Both the position numbers and the translations under genes were made by a program. From assembly GCA_028724545.1 (NCBI GenBank), contig JAQYCU010000045.1:1-41791 (forward strand): a DNA stretch of 41,791 nt, given 5' to 3'. The stretch is from a bacterium (lineage in GTDB: Bacteria; Bacillota; Clostridia; Lachnospirales; Lachnospiraceae). The stretch's first letter is position 1; every line of letters begins with the position of its first letter. Shown here piece after piece: positions 8,325 through 18,177 of the stretch. Below the pieces are notes generated by a model that saw only the letters and a program-made list of their open reading frames with translations, was not told the DNA's origin and ran no database searches.

Positions 8325-11300
8325 CTATATTAATACCCAGCCGTCAAACCATTTAAGATATTTGCTCACATATCCCGGGTCAACAGGAATACCCGTCAAA
8401 ACCGGATAGAACATAATAAACAGCACCACTGCCAGTCCCACGTAGACAAACATCGCCTTTTTCCATTTCGGTTTCCAGTCGGCAATCTTCTTCATACAGT
8501 AAGCAATCATCAGTACGACAAATGGTACACTTGGGAAGTAATGATAAATAAATACAACTCTTCCAATCAGTACCCACGGCAAATACTGTGATAAATATCC
8601 CAAAGTCAGGAAAGATGCTTTTTTGTTACGAAACATTACTGCCAGATACAATATCATCAAAAATGCCGGTATACCAACCCACCAGACAAGTGGATTTCCG
8701 AATGCACTGATTCCCTCTTTTAAACCGTTAGCGAGAGTTCCGGAATAATACCAGATTGGTCTTACCATAACCGGCCACTCGTACCATTCTGATGAATATG
8801 GATGGGTTGCATCCAGATTGCTGTGATAATTATACATACTTGTCTGGTTATCCAGCATTCTCTGCACCAGACCATGATTGGTTCCATCGTTCATCGGAAT
8901 ATATGACAACGTGTAAATAACTGCCGGAATTGCAAGAAAGAAAATACAGCAAAATCCTATTGTCTTAAAAAATTTCGGATAAAATGTTTCTAAAATGTCT
9001 TTATGGACAATGCCGTCTGTTGTCTGATTCTGCGTCTTGGCAGCATACATATATTCACGGAATCTCTGTATCATCTGCAGGAAAAAGATAACGCAAAGTC
9101 CGGCAGATGCATAGATGCCTGTCCATTTGCTTGCCCAGCTCAGGCCCATCGCAATTCCACATAATCCCAGTGGAATAAAGGTATCTTTCAGTTTTGTGTC
9201 ATAAAAACTCTTTTGCGAATAGCAATACATAAAGAAATATGCCAGCATAATAAAGAATGTGACAAACACATCTATTGTGGCAATTCTCGTCTGCGCAAAG
9301 TGCATAAAATCAAATGCAAACAAGACTGTCGCCAGAATGCTAATCCACGTTTCTTTCATCATTTTCTTTGCAAAGACATAAAGTAATGGCAACATCAGCA
9401 CACCAAATAATGTACCCATAAAACGCCAGCCAAACGGATTCATACCAAATATCAGAATACCGAGGGCAATCAGCGTTTTTCCAAGTGGTGGATGTGTATT
9501 TTCATAATTTCTTAAGTCATGAATCATTTCATATGCCGTTCTTGCATGATAAATTTCATCGAAATAGGTGCCGTTACGACAAGTAGCCCTGCCTTCAAAC
9601 AAATCCTGTTCATCAAACAGTGCCTGATATTCTTTGCTGTTGACCGGAAGAAGTACATTCCCACTTCTATCCTGAAAAACAAGTTCCATCATACTGTCTT
9701 CTGTTATGTCAGCATTTGCTTTGATTTTTACATAACGTCCTTTGATAGAAGTATCCGTATCATTCCAGCAGAATACAGAGCCGGCATCCCATGGATTTGC
9801 CTCAGAAAACGCATCCTGCCAGCCACTTTCCGTATCATTAGAATACGATACTACATATTTTGGATTATTGGCATAGCCTAAATAATCCCACATTTTCTGG
9901 ATTTCTACTTCTTTTCCAAAGTCCAGCATAATTTCTCCGTTTTTCACAAAAGAATACGGAGTTTCCGGTGCCTGCATATTTCCCAGATTGCTGAATGCAA
10001 CAATCGCGTAAATCACCGTAATAACAGCCATAGCAATCAGGTCTGCCTTCACGATTTTCCCCATTTTTTTGCTGGCACCAATAATATTTTCTTCATTGCC
10101 GGCATTTGGCCATCGCTGCCAGATTGCTGCAACTTCCCAGTCAATCTTCTTACTTTCCTCTTCTTCGGACTCATAATGCCGATACATTGTTACGGCAAGA
10201 TAAATCATATATCCCAAAAATGCCACCATAAATGCACCGACTAAATATGGTACCGGATTGCTAAAGTCATAATTATTCGGGTCATAATATAGCATAGAAT
10301 GTGCCATATTCATAAAGCAGCCCGCCGATACAAACAGATATGCCAAATATATTTTTTTGCGTGGTCTGACAGCATATGCCAGAAGCAGCAATACAATTGC
10401 CGGGTAAACATATCTTTCGTGCATTCGCACGGAAAGTGTGAATACAGAGATGACAATCAGGGCAGCCTCAAAATAATATTTTGACTGACGGTCTTTCGAC
10501 TTGAAATGAAGCACTGTCGTACCTGCCACCGTTGCCAGAATACTGATACTTCCCCACACCTGATACGAAATTCCCAGAAATGTTTCTGTCTGGGATACCC
10601 AGTTTTTTCCAAACATTGCCCAGATATTATACGCATTCACCGACGCATAAGGATAGGAGCCTAATGTTTCTGTATATTGCTTTAATGCATCTGAAAATCC
10701 AAACGGAAGCATTAACAGGGCAATCAGCAGAATAGCAGACAGACCGGAGCCTAAATGGATAAAAAACTTTTTCCAGAAATGGTTTCTGTCATAATCCCGA
10801 AACGAATCGATAAATACCTGGTCGATAATTCCATAAATCAGCACCGGCGTAAAAATCAATGACTGTGGTTTTATCAGAATACCAATGGCAAACACAAAAT
10901 ATGCCGGTATTAATTTCTTTTTTGTAATCAGGTAACACATCAGTACAATAAACAATGTAAAGACACTGTCAACCTGTGCCCAGATGGCACTGTCCATTAC
11001 GATTGCAGGTGTAATCAGAAAAACGCCTGCCAAAACAGCTGCGCCTCTTTCTTTTATTTTTTTAGAAGCAATCTTATACACAAGCCAGCCTGTTATCATA
11101 TCACAGATAATGGCAGGCAGTTTGGTCAGAATAATACTAAATACAGAGCTTTGTGCAATATGAAATACAGCACGCATTCCCCCGATAACATATAAAATAT
11201 ACATATATCCCGGTGGATAATCCGTAAAAGCATCTAAGGAATAGAAATTGCCGATTCCATTCTCAAAAATCATATCTGCCCAGGCCAGAAAACAACTGAT

Positions 11301-11594
11301 ATCCACATCATACCCTTTGTACCAAACAGCACCGATGATGCGGATTACAAAAGCTGCCAGCATAAAAACTACCAGAAGAGAAAGGCCAATTTTCTTTTCA
11401 TATTCTGGCAAAAACTCGTCACGCACTACAGGTGTAGAAGCCCTATTTTTCCCTTTATAACGGCTATTCTTCTTTCCCGTGCCGGCACTTTTTAATGTGC
11501 TATTTGTCTGGACACGCACTAATTTCTGAACATAAAAGTAACCAAGATATATCACAAGTGCTGCCAGTATGGTAAACAAAAATATTCCCCACAT
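8325..11594 (-). CDS. Two-module GT-C glycosyltransferase (mannosyltransferase-like plus PMT/GT39-like)
   Basis: A 1089-aa multi-pass membrane protein in which two GT-C type glycosyltransferases appear joined. The N-terminal module (about 70-480) has an acidic first-loop motif YKGYDVDISCF followed by TDYPPGYMY, as in polyprenyl-phosphate-dependent mannosyltransferases. A beta-rich extracytoplasmic insert follows (about 535-665, FGKEVEIQKMWDYLGY to FQDRSGNVLLPV). The C-terminal module (about 690-1089) has the PMT/GT39 signature FDEIYHARTAYE and ENTHPPLGK. Each half has many hydrophobic helices. GT-C enzymes take sugars from a lipid-linked donor and transfer them outside the membrane; donor and acceptor here are unknown. 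The start ATG has GGAGGA 6 nt upstream. It lies 48 nt after the rhomboid-like gene. Confidence 0.82.
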   Translation of the reverse strand: MWGIFLFTILAALVIYLGYFYVQKLVRVQTNSTLKSAGTGKKNSRYKGKNRASTPVVRDEFLPEYEKKIGLSLLVVFMLAAFVIRIIGAVWYKGYDVDISCFLAWADMIFENGIGNFYSLDAFTDYPPGYMYILYVIGGMRAVFHIAQSSVFSIILTKLPAIICDMITGWLVYKIASKKIKERGAAVLAGVFLITPAIVMDSAIWAQVDSVFTLFIVLMCYLITKKKLIPAYFVFAIGILIKPQSLIFTPVLIYGIIDQVFIDSFRDYDRNHFWKKFFIHLGSGLSAILLIALLMLPFGFSDALKQYTETLGSYPYASVNAYNIWAMFGKNWVSQTETFLGISYQVWGSISILATVAGTTVLHFKSKDRQSKYYFEAALIVISVFTLSVRMHERYVYPAIVLLLLAYAVRPRKKIYLAYLFVSAGCFMNMAHSMLYYDPNNYDFSNPVPYLVGAFMVAFLGYMIYLAVTMYRHYESEEEESKKIDWEVAAIWQRWPNAGNEENIIGASKKMGKIVKADLIAMAVITVIYAIVAFSNLGNMQAPETPYSFVKNGEIMLDFGKEVEIQKMWDYLGYANNPKYVVSYSNDTESGWQDAFSEANPWDAGSVFCWNDTDTSIKGRYVKIKANADITEDSMMELVFQDRSGNVLLPVNSKEYQALFDEQDLFEGRATCRNGTYFDEIYHARTAYEMIHDLRNYENTHPPLGKTLIALGILIFGMNPFGWRFMGTLFGVLMLPLLYVFAKKMMKETWISILATVLFAFDFMHFAQTRIATIDVFVTFFIMLAYFFMYCYSQKSFYDTKLKDTFIPLGLCGIAMGLSWASKWTGIYASAGLCVIFFLQMIQRFREYMYAAKTQNQTTDGIVHKDILETFYPKFFKTIGFCCIFFLAIPAVIYTLSYIPMNDGTNHGLVQRMLDNQTSMYNYHSNLDATHPYSSEWYEWPVMVRPIWYYSGTLANGLKEGISAFGNPLVWWVGIPAFLMILYLAVMFRNKKASFLTLGYLSQYLPWVLIGRVVFIYHYFPSVPFVVLMIAYCMKKIADWKPKWKKAMFVYVGLAVVLFIMFYPVLTGIPVDPGYVSKYLKWFDGWVLI

Positions 11595-11642
11595 AATGTT
11601 CCTCCAATATATTATTTCTTCTGCTATTTGCTTTTTACACTG

Positions 11643-12554
11643 CTACTGCTTTCTTACATGCTGATGCGTAAAGAGATGGTCAGAGCAATATTCATAATTT
11701 CCATCGCACTTTGAACAATACCGGAAATCCAGCCGGTCATCATCCAGTTCGGTTCTTCCACAAATAGCGCAACGATGTCTGGCTCCTCCCGGATATCCAC
11801 CTGTCTGCTGTGTTTTTCTCTTAAATTCTCTCCGACGGTGCACCTGCTTTGGCCGGATACGCTGATAATCTCTTGATGCAAAGAAAAACAGCAGAAAGTT
11901 TGCCATCGCCACAACAATCGCTACAGCTACACTAAAGCACATGGAAGATACATACGGTTGTCCCATTCTTAACAGATAGAAACCATAGTAGACTTTCTTC
12001 ACAATGTCATACAGCATAAAAGCTGCATCAAAGATAGCAAGCCACTTTACTTTCAGTGGTATGATTCCATACAGCAACAGTTCCATATTCGGACTGATTA
12101 CGGCAAATGCAAAGAACATAGACCAGTAAATATAATGCAAACCAGAATCGTAGATTGTGGCGTGAAGTGGTGAAACATATAAAATAACAGCTGCCAGAAT
12201 ATTGAACAGATATCCTGTCAGAAAATAAAGATTAAAACGGAATGTTCCCCACGCCTGTTCCAACGAACGTCCAAACAAAAAGAATAAGTTAATCTGGAAA
12301 AAGAAAAAGATAACTCCCAAAATAATGCCCAGACTGCTGTCAAAGCCATATGGTTCCAGCAAAAATGTTACCAGTCGCCAGACTTGTCCATGTAAAACAG
12401 CATTCATATCCAACGCAAGATATTGATAATAAATGTTCTGATTGACCAGACCAAGTACGGCTCCCAGACAATACAGGGCAACAATATACTTAATCAGGTC
12501 CGGGATTGCATATCTCCCATACTTTTTTTCTAGTTTATTCAAAAACTGATTCAT
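11643..12554 (-). CDS. Rhomboid-like membrane protein with C-terminal zinc-ribbon, probably non-proteolytic
   Basis: A 303-aa protein with about six hydrophobic segments (first about 22-45, last about 200-225) in a rhomboid/Derlin-like arrangement, including GQVWRLVTFLLEP and a WGTFRFNLYFLTGYLFN segment. After a basic stretch (RRREFKRKTQQ) comes a Cys-rich tail: CAICGRTE, CSKCDG, then YCSDHLFTHQH, which looks like a small zinc-binding domain. The GxSG serine motif of active rhomboid proteases is not visible, so it is probably a pseudoprotease or scaffold. AGGT lies 6 nt before the start ATG. It is the first gene of the minus-strand operon, downstream of a strong promoter. Confidence 0.75.
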   Translation of the reverse strand: MNQFLNKLEKKYGRYAIPDLIKYIVALYCLGAVLGLVNQNIYYQYLALDMNAVLHGQVWRLVTFLLEPYGFDSSLGIILGVIFFFFQINLFFLFGRSLEQAWGTFRFNLYFLTGYLFNILAAVILYVSPLHATIYDSGLHYIYWSMFFAFAVISPNMELLLYGIIPLKVKWLAIFDAAFMLYDIVKKVYYGFYLLRMGQPYVSSMCFSVAVAIVVAMANFLLFFFASRDYQRIRPKQVHRRREFKRKTQQTGGYPGGARHRCAICGRTELDDDRLDFRYCSKCDGNYEYCSDHLFTHQHVRKQ

Positions 12555-12637
12555 ACTCTACCTCATGTCCTTCCTTCTATATTTTAGAAAACTATTGCTT
12601 TTTAATCTTAAAAGATGCCAGTTAGGGCATAATAATT

Positions 12638-12666
12638 ATTATAGTAACAGGTCTTTCCTTTGTCAA
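12638..12666 (-). promoter_or_regulatory. Sigma-A type promoter for the rhomboid/glycosyltransferase operon
   Basis: On the minus strand a perfect TTGACA (12666-12661) is followed after 17 nt by a perfect TATAAT (12643-12638). It lies about 85 nt upstream of the start at 12554. Confidence 0.85.
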
Positions 12667-12725
12667 ACAAAACAGGCTATAAGATTTCAAAACAAACAGA
12701 CAGCAAAATTCCAGAAAACAGCTAC

Positions 12726-12777
12726 AAAAGAATCGCCACAAAAGCAGTAAAAACAGTTGCTTTTGGACGATTCTTTT
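12726..12777. terminator. Bidirectional hairpin terminator
   Basis: AAAAGAATCG (12726-12735) pairs with CGATTCTTTT (12768-12777), and inside it ACAAAAGCA pairs with TGCTTTTG around an A-rich loop. The T-tract on one strand and the A-run on the other allow use in both directions. It fits termination of the minus-strand LysM gene. Confidence 0.75.
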
Positions 12778-12892
12778 TGGATTTTATAAAAACATAGAAA
12801 AAAGCACTCCTTCAACAGCAAAAGCTGCATAATGTAAGTAACCAGCCAAACATTAATAAAAGAAATGCTTTTATTGCCAGATTTCTTTGTTA

Positions 12893-13501
12893 TCACTTCT
12901 TTCTACGGATGTAGTAAGCAGTTCCCGGCAGCATATAGATACCGGCCATACCGTTTTTGCCGATAAATTCATCAATACTTCCTTCCATCTGTTCTGCTAT
13001 GTCTGCCAATGTATCGCCGGGCAGTACAACATATTTCGTCCAGACAGTCTCTTCACTATTATCCACGCCGGTGTTACCTGCTTTGGTCCGTCTCTCTTCT
13101 CCCTTACTCTCCTTTACCATACTTTCCTTTGTCATACTCTCTCCTGCCATAGTCTCTTTTATCGTACTTTCTCCTGCCATACTCTCTTTTGCCATTAAGC
13201 CATTGTTACTTTCTTCCTTATTATAATTTGCATTTTTCTTCTCACTTTTTTCAGTACAATCCATGCACATTTCTTTCTGTGGCATTGTATGTTGAAAAAA
13301 TGGTGTCATCTGACTTTTCTCAGTCGGAATGCAGATGGTATCCCCTGTCTGCAGATTAAATACATCTACATATGGATTGGCGCGCAGCAAAAGTGCCAGG
13401 GGTACATCATATTTCCGGCTGATTTCATATAACGTATCACCTTTTTTTATGGTATGCGTAAAACCATTGCAGTACTCGTAGTTCATCTTATCATTTCCCA
13501 T
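12893..13501 (-). CDS. Protein with two LysM domains
   Basis: A 202-aa protein with a LysM domain at each end: N-terminal FTHTIKKGDTLYEISRKYDV through GDTICIP, and C-terminal VVLPGDTLADIAEQM through LPGTAYYI. LysM domains bind N-acetylglucosamine polymers such as peptidoglycan. No signal peptide is visible, so it may act inside the cell, for example on a spore layer; that is inference. The middle (about 95-140) is a degenerate Lys-Glu-Ser-Met repeat (KESMAGES-like, roughly 10 residues). Neither in-frame ATG (13501 or 13486) has a strong ribosome site; the one at 13486, giving MNYEYCNGF, may be the true start. Confidence 0.75.
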   Translation of the reverse strand: MGNDKMNYEYCNGFTHTIKKGDTLYEISRKYDVPLALLLRANPYVDVFNLQTGDTICIPTEKSQMTPFFQHTMPQKEMCMDCTEKSEKKNANYNKEESNNGLMAKESMAGESTIKETMAGESMTKESMVKESKGEERRTKAGNTGVDNSEETVWTKYVVLPGDTLADIAEQMEGSIDEFIGKNGMAGIYMLPGTAYYIRRKK

Positions 13502-13585
13502 CTTTTTTTATTAATATATTCCTGCGCCCACAAAATGCTACTTTTCCCACAGGCAAAACTCTGCTTCCTTTCGCATTTAATTTCC

Positions 13586-13687
13586 GAATATACTATCCGT
13601 TACGAATATTCCTTCTGAATATAATATTCCTTCTGAATATAATATATCCCTCTGAATATATTGCCTGTTCGCGAATATAATATAGGA
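13586..13687. repeat. Six near-tandem GAATAT units
   Basis: GAATAT begins at 13586, 13604, 13617, 13635, 13654 and 13673, a period of mostly 18-19 nt, with similar filler (TATTCCTTCT or TATATCCCTCT). One unit, GAATATAATATTC (13617-13629), is a perfect palindrome. It lies between the divergent LysM and activase genes. Confidence 0.65.
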
Positions 13688-13816
13688 AACTGTCCGGTAC
13701 CTGCCCATAAAAACACAAAATCCGGCCAAATTCATCCTGCTGAAAAATAAAGCAAAATACTATTCAAATTAATCTGACACCCATAAAATAGAAAATAATG
13801 AAAAAAAATTAAATTG

Positions 13817-13845
13817 TTGCATTCGCAAAAAAGATGTCCTATAAT
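13817..13845 (+). promoter_or_regulatory. Sigma-A type promoter of the activase gene
   Basis: TTGCAT (13817-13822), a 17-nt spacer and a perfect TATAAT (13840-13845). Transcription should start near 13852, about 46 nt before the chosen start codon. Confidence 0.85.
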
Positions 13846-13897
13846 AGGAGAATATGGCGAATTTTGCATTTTATTTGTACAGAATGGAGTAATTTAT

Positions 13898-16800
13898 ATG
13901 AAACTAAATTATAATACACTGGGAATCGACATCGGTTCCACTACAGTAAAGATTGCAATTCTCAATACAGAAGGCGAGATTATTTTCTCAGATTACCAAA
14001 GACATTATGCCAACATTCAGGAAACGTTAGCTTCCATTATTGAAAAGGCATATGATGAATTGGGCGATTTGCCGGTTTCTCCTATGATTACCGGTTCCGG
14101 TGGCCTGACATTATCCAAACATCTTGACATCCCTTTCGTACAGGAAGTTGTGGCAGTTGCCACTTCTCTGAAAGACTACGCACCACAGACTGATGTCGCC
14201 ATTGAACTTGGTGGTGAGGATGCCAAAATCATTTATTTTACAGGTGGTATTGACCAGAGAATGAACGGAATCTGTGCCGGTGGTACCGGTTCCTTTATCG
14301 ACCAGATGGCAACCTTATTAAAAACCGATGCCAGTGGTCTGAATGAGTATGCCAAAAGTCACGAAGCAATCTATCCTATTGCTGCACGTTGTGGCGTATT
14401 TGCAAAATCCGACATCCAGCCTTTAATCAATGAAGGTGCGACAAAAGAAGATTTGGCTGCTTCTATTTTCCAGGCTGTTGTTAACCAGACAATCAGTGGA
14501 CTGGCCTGTGGTAAGCCAATCCGTGGAAATGTAGCTTTTCTCGGTGGACCACTTCACTTCCTGACACAGCTTCGTCAGGCATTTATTGACACCCTTCATC
14601 TGACAGATGAACAGATTATCGCACCAGAACATTCACACCTTTTTGCTGCTTCCGGAGCAGCTATGAATGCGAAAGAAGATAGTCAGACATCTCTTGGCAA
14701 TTTAAAGCAAAAACTTTCCGAAGAAATCCATATGGAATTTGAAGTAACACGTATGGAGCCACTCTTCCGTGATGAAGCTGAGTATCAGGCTTTTCTTAAC
14801 GAGCATTCCAAAAAAGATGTCAAAAAAGGTGACTTAGCAAGCTATAAAGGAAATTTATATTTAGGAATCGACGCCGGTTCTACTACTACAAAAGTTGCAT
14901 TGATTGGGGAAGATGGTTCCCTGCTATATTCTTTCTATGACAGCAACAACGGAAGTCCTCTGAAAACTTCCTTAAAAGCCATCAAAGAAATCTATTCCAA
15001 ACTTCCTAAGGGGGCGAAAATTGTCCGTTCCTGCTCTACAGGTTATGGCGAAGCCTTAATCAAGGCAGCTCTGATGTTAGACGAAGGGGAAGTAGAAACG
15101 GTTGCCCATTATAATGCTGCTGCTTTCTTTGAACCGGACGTAGACTGTATTCTGGACATTGGTGGCCAGGATATGAAATGTATTAAAATCAAGAATCATT
15201 CCGTTGACAAAGTCCAGTTAAATGAGGCCTGCTCTTCCGGTTGTGGTTCTTTCATCGAAACATTTGCAAAATCTTTGAATTATGAAGTTGCTGACTTTGC
15301 AAAAGTTGCTTTATATGCTGAAAACCCTATTGACTTAGGCTCCAGATGTACTGTTTTTATGAACTCAAAAGTAAAACAGGCACAGAAGGAAGGCGCAAGT
15401 GTCGCAGATATCTCTGCCGGACTGGCATATTCGGTTATCAAAAATGCACTTTTAAAAGTTATTAAACTGACTGACCCGAAAGACTTGGGAAATAAAGTTG
15501 TTGTACAGGGTGGAACATTTTATAATGACGCTGTTTTAAGAAGTTTTGAACGTATTTCCGGCTGTACTGCCGTTCGTCCTGATATTGCCGGCATAATGGG
15601 TGCTTTCGGTGCTGCTTTGATTGCACGCGACCATTATAACGGACAGGAAACGACAATGCTTTCTATCGAAGAAATTAACAATCTTCGTTTTGAAACTTCC
15701 ATGACACGTTGTAAAGGCTGTACAAACCACTGCCTGCTTACCATTAACCGTTTTACCGGTGGCAGACAGTTCATTTCTGGTAACCGTTGTGAACGTGGTA
15801 TCGGAAAAGAAAAAAATGCAAAACACATTCCAAACCTGTTTGATTACAAGAACAAACGGCTTTTTGCACACTATGTTCCACTGGATGAGAAACAGGCTGT
15901 ACGAGGTACTGTTGGTATTCCACGTGTACTGAATATGTATGAAAATTATCCTTTCTGGTTTACCTTCTTTACGAAACTGAATTACCGTGTTGTTTTATCA
16001 CCGGAATCCAGCCGTAAAATTTACGAACTCGGTATCGAGTCCATTCCTAGTGAATCAGAATGTTATCCTGCCAAACTGGCACACGGACATATTTCATGGC
16101 TGTTGCAGCAGAACATAAAATACATCTTCTATCCTTGTGTCCCATATGAACGCACGGAAGTAAAAGATGCCAATAACCATTACAACTGTCCAATTGTTAC
16201 CTCTTACGGTGAAAACATCAAAAACAACGTAGAAGAATTGCGCGATGAAAGCATTACTTATCAGAATCCATTCCTTTCTTTTGAAAGTGAGGAAATTCTG
16301 ACAAAACGCCTGTGCGACTTCTTCTCAAAGGAAAATGACATTCCTGTTGCAGAAATCAAAGCTGCAGCAAAGGCTGCCTGGGCAGAAATGCAGGCAGTCC
16401 GTGATGATATTACGCAAAAGGGAAAAGAAGTTCTGGAATATATGGAAAAGAACCATTGTCACGGTATTGTTTTATCCGGAAGACCATATCATGTTGACCC
16501 GGAAATCAATCACGGTATACCGGAAATGATTAATTCGTTTGGTGTTGCCGTCCTTACAGAAGACAGTGTTTCTGAGTTAGGAAAAGTAGACCGTCCTACG
16601 ATTGTAATGGACCAGTGGATGTATCACTCTCGTCTGTATCGCGCTGCTTCTTTTGTCAGCACACGAAATGATTTGGATTTGGTACAGTTAAACTCCTTCG
16701 GCTGTGGTCTGGATGCCGTTACAGCCGACCAGGTCAGTGATATTCTTACACAGCAGAACAAAATTTATACCGTTTTAAAAATCGACGAAGTAAACAACCT

Positions 16801-18130
16801 GGGTGCAGCCCGTATCCGTATCCGTTCCCTGCTTGCTGCAGTAAAAGAACGTGAGCGTAAAAACATACAGCCTGTTGCTGCTGATACGGCACATCATCGT
16901 GTTATATTTACAGAGGAAATGCGCAAGGATTATACGATTCTTGTTCCACAGATGTCACCTATCCATTTTGAGATACTGGAACCGGCTCTGGCAGCCTGTG
17001 GCTATAATCTGGAAGTACTGCCTAGCACCAGCGAGTGCGTTGACTATGGTTTGAAATATGTAAACAATGACGCATGCTATCCTTCCCTTCTGGTTGTGGG
17101 ACAGTTTATGCAGGCACTTCTTTCCGGAAAATATGATTTGAATAAAGTTGCCCTGATTATTACGCAGACGGGTGGTGGCTGTCGTGCTACTAACTATATT
17201 GGATTTATCCGTCGTGCCCTGGAAAAAGCAGGAATGGGACAAATTCCGGTTATCTCTATGAGTGCCGGTATCGAAAAGAATCCGGGACTGCATATTAGCT
17301 ATAAAATGTTACAGCGTGCCCTGCAGGCTTTGATTTACGGCGATGTCTTTATGCGTGTCTTATACAAAACAAGACCTTATGAAGCTGTTCCCGGCTCTGC
17401 AAATGCACTGCATGAAAAGTGGCTTAACATTGTTAAAAAATCAGTAGTCAATGCAAAACAGTCCGAATTTAAGAAAAATATCAGAGGCATTATTAACGAT
17501 TTTGATAATCTTCCACTGAAGGATATCAAAAAGCCACGTGTTGGTATTGTTGGTGAAATTCTGGTAAAATTCCTTCCACTTGCAAATAACTTCTTAGTAG
17601 ATTTACTGGAAGCAGAAGGTGCCGAAGCTGTTTGTCCGGACTTACTTGATTTCTTTATGTATTCACTTTACAATGCAAACTTCAAAGCCGATTACCTCGG
17701 TAAGAAGAAATCAAGTGCCTATATTAATAATTTTGCAATTAAATATCTGGAGCATTACCGTAAAGTGGCAAAAGATGCTTTGCGTGACAGTAAACGTTTC
17801 GAGCCACCGGTAGCCATTGAAAAACTGGCAGAATATGCTTCACCAATTGTTTCCTGTGGTAACCAGACCGGTGAAGGCTGGTTCTTAACCGGTGAAATGA
17901 TTGAACTGATTCACTCTGGCGTATCAAATATTGTATGTACACAGCCGTTTGGATGTCTTCCAAACCACGTAGTAGGAAAAGGTGTTATCAAGGAATTGCG
18001 CCGTCAATATTCTGATACCAATATCGTTGCTGTCGATTATGACCCGGGTGCAAGCGAAGTAAACCAGCGTAACCGTATTAAACTGATGTTAGCAACGGCT
18101 GTTAAGAATTTAGAAAAAAATGAAAACTAA
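13898..18130 (+). CDS. Giant 2-hydroxyacyl-CoA dehydratase activase-type protein (BcrA/BadF/HgdB-like fusion)
   Basis: A 1410-aa protein. It carries two BcrA/BadF-type ATPase domains ([13 protein letters not shown] near residue 9 and [14 protein letters not shown] near residue 323), each with cysteines that in this family bind a shared 4Fe-4S cluster ([11 protein letters not shown] and [10 protein letters not shown]). A DUF2229 region follows from about residue 668 ([14 protein letters not shown]), and the C-terminal third resembles the HgdB-type dehydratase subunit ([18 protein letters not shown]). Activases of this class drive ATP-dependent electron injection into 2-hydroxyacyl-CoA dehydratases; the substrate of the giant fused form is not established. 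GGAG lies about 9 nt before ATG 13898. It is monocistronic with its own promoter and terminator, and no separate dehydratase is nearby. Confidence 0.9.
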   Translation: MKLNYNTLGIDIGSTTVKIAILNTEGEIIFSDYQRHYANIQETLASIIEKAYDELGDLPVSPMITGSGGLTLSKHLDIPFVQEVVAVATSLKDYAPQTDVAIELGGEDAKIIYFTGGIDQRMNGICAGGTGSFIDQMATLLKTDASGLNEYAKSHEAIYPIAARCGVFAKSDIQPLINEGATKEDLAASIFQAVVNQTISGLACGKPIRGNVAFLGGPLHFLTQLRQAFIDTLHLTDEQIIAPEHSHLFAASGAAMNAKEDSQTSLGNLKQKLSEEIHMEFEVTRMEPLFRDEAEYQAFLNEHSKKDVKKGDLASYKGNLYLGIDAGSTTTKVALIGEDGSLLYSFYDSNNGSPLKTSLKAIKEIYSKLPKGAKIVRSCSTGYGEALIKAALMLDEGEVETVAHYNAAAFFEPDVDCILDIGGQDMKCIKIKNHSVDKVQLNEACSSGCGSFIETFAKSLNYEVADFAKVALYAENPIDLGSRCTVFMNSKVKQAQKEGASVADISAGLAYSVIKNALLKVIKLTDPKDLGNKVVVQGGTFYNDAVLRSFERISGCTAVRPDIAGIMGAFGAALIARDHYNGQETTMLSIEEINNLRFETSMTRCKGCTNHCLLTINRFTGGRQFISGNRCERGIGKEKNAKHIPNLFDYKNKRLFAHYVPLDEKQAVRGTVGIPRVLNMYENYPFWFTFFTKLNYRVVLSPESSRKIYELGIESIPSESECYPAKLAHGHISWLLQQNIKYIFYPCVPYERTEVKDANNHYNCPIVTSYGENIKNNVEELRDESITYQNPFLSFESEEILTKRLCDFFSKENDIPVAEIKAAAKAAWAEMQAVRDDITQKGKEVLEYMEKNHCHGIVLSGRPYHVDPEINHGIPEMINSFGVAVLTEDSVSELGKVDRPTIVMDQWMYHSRLYRAASFVSTRNDLDLVQLNSFGCGLDAVTADQVSDILTQQNKIYTVLKIDEVNNLGAARIRIRSLLAAVKERERKNIQPVAADTAHHRVIFTEEMRKDYTILVPQMSPIHFEILEPALAACGYNLEVLPSTSECVDYGLKYVNNDACYPSLLVVGQFMQALLSGKYDLNKVALIITQTGGGCRATNYIGFIRRALEKAGMGQIPVISMSAGIEKNPGLHISYKMLQRALQALIYGDVFMRVLYKTRPYEAVPGSANALHEKWLNIVKKSVVNAKQSEFKKNIRGIINDFDNLPLKDIKKPRVGIVGEILVKFLPLANNFLVDLLEAEGAEAVCPDLLDFFMYSLYNANFKADYLGKKKSSAYINNFAIKYLEHYRKVAKDALRDSKRFEPPVAIEKLAEYASPIVSCGNQTGEGWFLTGEMIELIHSGVSNIVCTQPFGCLPNHVVGKGVIKELRRQYSDTNIVAVDYDPGASEVNQRNRIKLMLATAVKNLEKNEN

Positions 18131-18172
18131 AAAAATCCCGGCAACAAACGATTGTAAGTTGCCGGGATTTTT
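18131..18172. terminator. Strong bidirectional terminator between convergent genes
   Basis: AAAAATCCCGGCAAC (18131-18145) is perfectly complementary to GTTGCCGGGATTTTT (18158-18172), with a 12-nt loop. It lies directly after the activase stop and just past the stop of the convergent CPBP gene, so it serves both. Confidence 0.93.
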
Positions 18173-18177
18173 TTGAT

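Larger units (their letters stand above)
12555..12892. other. Intergenic region between the rhomboid-like operon and the LysM gene
   Basis: This 338-bp gap holds the operon promoter (12638-12666) and a strong bidirectional hairpin (12726-12777). I saw no convincing gene in the rest. Confidence 0.6.
13502..13897. other. AT-rich intergenic region upstream of the activase gene
   Basis: This 396-bp gap between two divergent genes holds a cluster of GAATAT repeats (13586-13687) and the activase promoter (13817-13845). No gene was seen. The in-frame ATG at 13814 upstream of the activase lies inside the promoter and cannot be its start. Confidence 0.6.
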
